This document shows, piece by piece, positions 62,245 to 64,000 of a stretch of DNA of 64,000 nucleotides. The DNA comes from an uncultured Marinilabiliaceae bacterium (GTDB lineage Bacteria > Bacteroidota > Bacteroidia > Bacteroidales > Marinilabiliaceae): the NCBI GenBank assembly GCA_937920475.1, contig CALEUX010000015.1:62001-126000 (forward strand). Reading direction: 5' to 3'. The notes under the pieces were generated by a model. It searched no databases, was not told where the DNA came from, and saw only the letters and a list, made by a program, of their open reading frames with translations. The translations under genes and the position numbers were made by a program. How positions within the stretch are numbered: the stretch's first letter is position 1; the number at the start of each line of letters is the position of its first letter.

Positions 62245-64000
62245 TTGAGAAAACTATTTTCATATAGCCTGATTTTTGTTTTAACGGCATTTTTGTTTGT
62301 TCTGGCTGGTGCTAACGATTATTTACCGCCAGTGCGATTGGCTTTACCATTATCAGAAGTTTCAGTACCCGACACAGTACCCGAGCCACTCAATCCCACA
62401 CGCCTGGTTCCTCCCCCGGTTGAAACTGCCTCTCCTGCCGGAGCTCAGGGCAACCAGTTTATGATTCCCGATCCGGATAATTTTAATTACATAGCCGAGT
62501 ACGATCCTGAAACAGGGTTGATAGTGCTTTATCAAACCATTGGTAACATACCGGTGAGGCTTCCCTATACCATGACGATCGAAGAGTATAACAGGCTCGA
62601 AATGCGGCGTTCCATCAAACAGTACTGGGAGTCGAAAAACCTTGGGCAGGAAGATGGGCAGGAAAGAGGATTCCCATCCATAAGGGTTGGAAGCGAAGCC
62701 TTTGAGAGTATTTTCGGGAGCAACGTTATCAACATACGTCCTCAGGGGATTGCTGAACTTCGCTTGGGTGTAAACCGCACAAAAATAGGGAATCCTACCT
62801 TGCAGGAGCGCATGCGCAAAACCACCACTTTTGATTTCCAGCAGAAAATTCAGATGAATATTCGTGGTAATATTGGTGAAAAGCTCAAAATGGCCATCAA
62901 TTACAACACCGAAGCCACTTTCGATTTTGAAAACCAGATTAGCCTCGAATATACAGGAAAAGAAGACGAAATAATTAAGAAAATTGAAGCAGGTAATGTG
63001 TCGTTACCTTTGCCCGGTACTTTAATTACCGGAAGCCAGAGTCTCTTTGGGATTAAAACTGAAATGCAGTTTGGAAAACTTACTGTTACTACCATTTTGT
63101 CGCAGCAAAAGGGACAAACTTCGGTTATGAACATTCAGGGAGGCGCCCAAACTCAGGATTTTGATATTCCAGCCGACCAGTACGATCGCAACCGCCACTT
63201 CTTTTTATCTCATTTCTTCCGCGACCATTACAACCGGGCCATGGCCAATTTGCCAATTATTAATTCACCCTTTAACATCACTCGCGTTGAAGTTTGGGTT
63301 ACCAACCGGTCGAACGATTTTGAACGGTCGAGAAATATCCTGGCGTTTACCGACCTGGGGGAAAACACAAAAAACATGGCCAATCCTGGCATATGGGAAG
63401 GAACGGCCGATGCCCGACCATCGAACAATAGCAATAATTTGTACGGTCAGATGACTTCCACCTATGTGGAAGTTCGTGATATCAACAGAATAACATCAGC
63501 CTTTCAACCTTTGGAAGCATCGGGTTTTACCGGTACCCGCGACTATGAAAAAATTGAAAATGCACGGCTCATACCCGAATCAGAATACTCATTAAACACA
63601 AAACTGGGTTTTATTTCGCTCAATACAGCATTAAATGCCGATGAAATATTGGCTGTTGCATTTGAATATACATACAATGGTGAAGTTTACAGAGTAGGAG
63701 AATTCAGCAACTCGGGAATTGAAGCGCCCAACACATTGTTTCTGAAATTGATAAAAGGAACACTTCTTTCGCCAAGGGTTAAAACCTGGAACCTGATGAT
63801 GAAGAATATTTATTCCATCGGTGCCTATCAGATAAGCCCCGACAATTTCACCATGAATGTTGTTTACATGAACGACTCAACCGGGAGTTACATCAATTAT
63901 TTCCCGGAAGGTTTAAAACCCGAGCAGGGGGGACTCAATGGCCGGTTGTTTTTATCCATCATGGAGCTCGACAGGTTAAATAAACAATTGGAACCATATC
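62245..64000 (+). CDS. sprA: SprA/Sov-type T9SS translocon protein, N-terminal part
   Basis: 585 codons, cut by the window end. The frame is open from the TTG at 62245, directly after an in-frame TAA, so TTG is the most likely start. A hydrophobic signal (FSYSLIFVLTAFLFVLAGA) is followed by YIAEYDPETGLIVLYQTIGN, a Pro-rich linker before it, and the plug-like and barrel-like repeats IRPQGIAELRLGVNRTKIGN and RGNIGEKLKMAINYNTEATF. SprA is the very large outer-membrane channel of type IX secretion. It is missing from the ORF track because it lacks a stop in the window. Confidence 0.9.
   Translation, partial: MRKLFSYSLIFVLTAFLFVLAGANDYLPPVRLALPLSEVSVPDTVPEPLNPTRLVPPPVETASPAGAQGNQFMIPDPDNFNYIAEYDPETGLIVLYQTIGNIPVRLPYTMTIEEYNRLEMRRSIKQYWESKNLGQEDGQERGFPSIRVGSEAFESIFGSNVINIRPQGIAELRLGVNRTKIGNPTLQERMRKTTTFDFQQKIQMNIRGNIGEKLKMAINYNTEATFDFENQISLEYTGKEDEIIKKIEAGNVSLPLPGTLITGSQSLFGIKTEMQFGKLTVTTILSQQKGQTSVMNIQGGAQTQDFDIPADQYDRNRHFFLSHFFRDHYNRAMANLPIINSPFNITRVEVWVTNRSNDFERSRNILAFTDLGENTKNMANPGIWEGTADARPSNNSNNLYGQMTSTYVEVRDINRITSAFQPLEASGFTGTRDYEKIENARLIPESEYSLNTKLGFISLNTALNADEILAVAFEYTYNGEVYRVGEFSNSGIEAPNTLFLKLIKGTLLSPRVKTWNLMMKNIYSIGAYQISPDNFTMNVVYMNDSTGSYINYFPEGLKPEQGGLNGRLFLSIMELDRLNKQLEPY

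Overview
The window is chromosomal DNA of a low-GC Bacteroidota, most likely order Marinilabiliales/Bacteroidales. Support comes from the fused LpxC-FabZ gene, the gliding/type IX secretion genes gldH and sprA, a GSCFA protein, a eukaryotic-type GT3 glycogen synthase, weak Shine-Dalgarno signals, and many TAnnTTTG boxes, the -7 element of the Bacteroidota primary sigma factor. Most of the window is ordinary housekeeping DNA. The accessory-looking part is a small island at about 30.6-31.9 kb.

Layout. 0-2 kb: an unfinished unknown gene, lptE and a sigma-54 activator (all minus). 2.2-5 kb: kdsB and branching enzyme glgB (plus). 5-6.4 kb: a secreted GH26 mannanase (minus). 6.7-15.9 kb: a glycogen cluster (minus) with GH133 debranching enzyme, a GT4 transferase, a GH57 amylase and a 1410-residue fusion of GT3 glycogen synthase with GT35 phosphorylase. 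16.6-19.4 kb: queG, an alpha/beta hydrolase and a GSCFA protein (minus). 19.5-25.7 kb: the suf iron-sulfur operon read B-C-D-S-E-T, with tandem repeats between D and S. 26-30.6 kb: an HD hydrolase, then the lipid A genes lpxD, lpxC-fabZ and lpxA. 30.6-31.85 kb: a toxin-antitoxin pair bracketed by two inverted copies of a ~112-bp repeat, whose third copy lies at 6.5 kb.

31.9-41.4 kb: pdxA, leucyl aminopeptidase, two envelope or unknown genes, a LysM transglycosylase, tatA, rseP, dxr and an M23 peptidase (minus). 41.7 kb: initiator tRNA with a strong terminator, then alanine dehydrogenase. 43.4-47.2 kb: an Ig-like lipoprotein, a DUF3108 protein and a CHAD protein (plus). 47.2-49.8 kb: an orphan membrane-anchored protein, a glycosyltransferase and a radical SAM protein (minus). 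49.9-55.4 kb: holB, a PSP1/RicT-like protein, gldH, trmB, an alkyltransferase-like protein, an Mrp ATPase and a NifU-type protein (plus). 55.4-60.2 kb: rimP-nusA-infB (minus). 60.5-64 kb: thiL, ruvA and the start of sprA (plus).

How the genes fit together. The glgB, GT3-GT35, GT4, GH57 and GH133 genes make a nearly complete set for building, branching, phosphorolysing and debranching alpha-glucan. No ADP-glucose pyrophosphorylase is seen, which fits a UDP-glucose-using GT3 enzyme. The suf genes with Mrp and NifU cover iron-sulfur cluster assembly. KdsB, LpxA/C/D and LptE serve lipopolysaccharide synthesis and transport. I see no clear new defence or mobile system. The strongest leads are the repeat-flanked toxin-antitoxin island, the dispersed terminator-like repeat family, the start-codon-bearing leader repeats at 46.1-46.4 kb and the synthase-phosphorylase fusion. 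Domain calls come from reading the sequences, not from searches.
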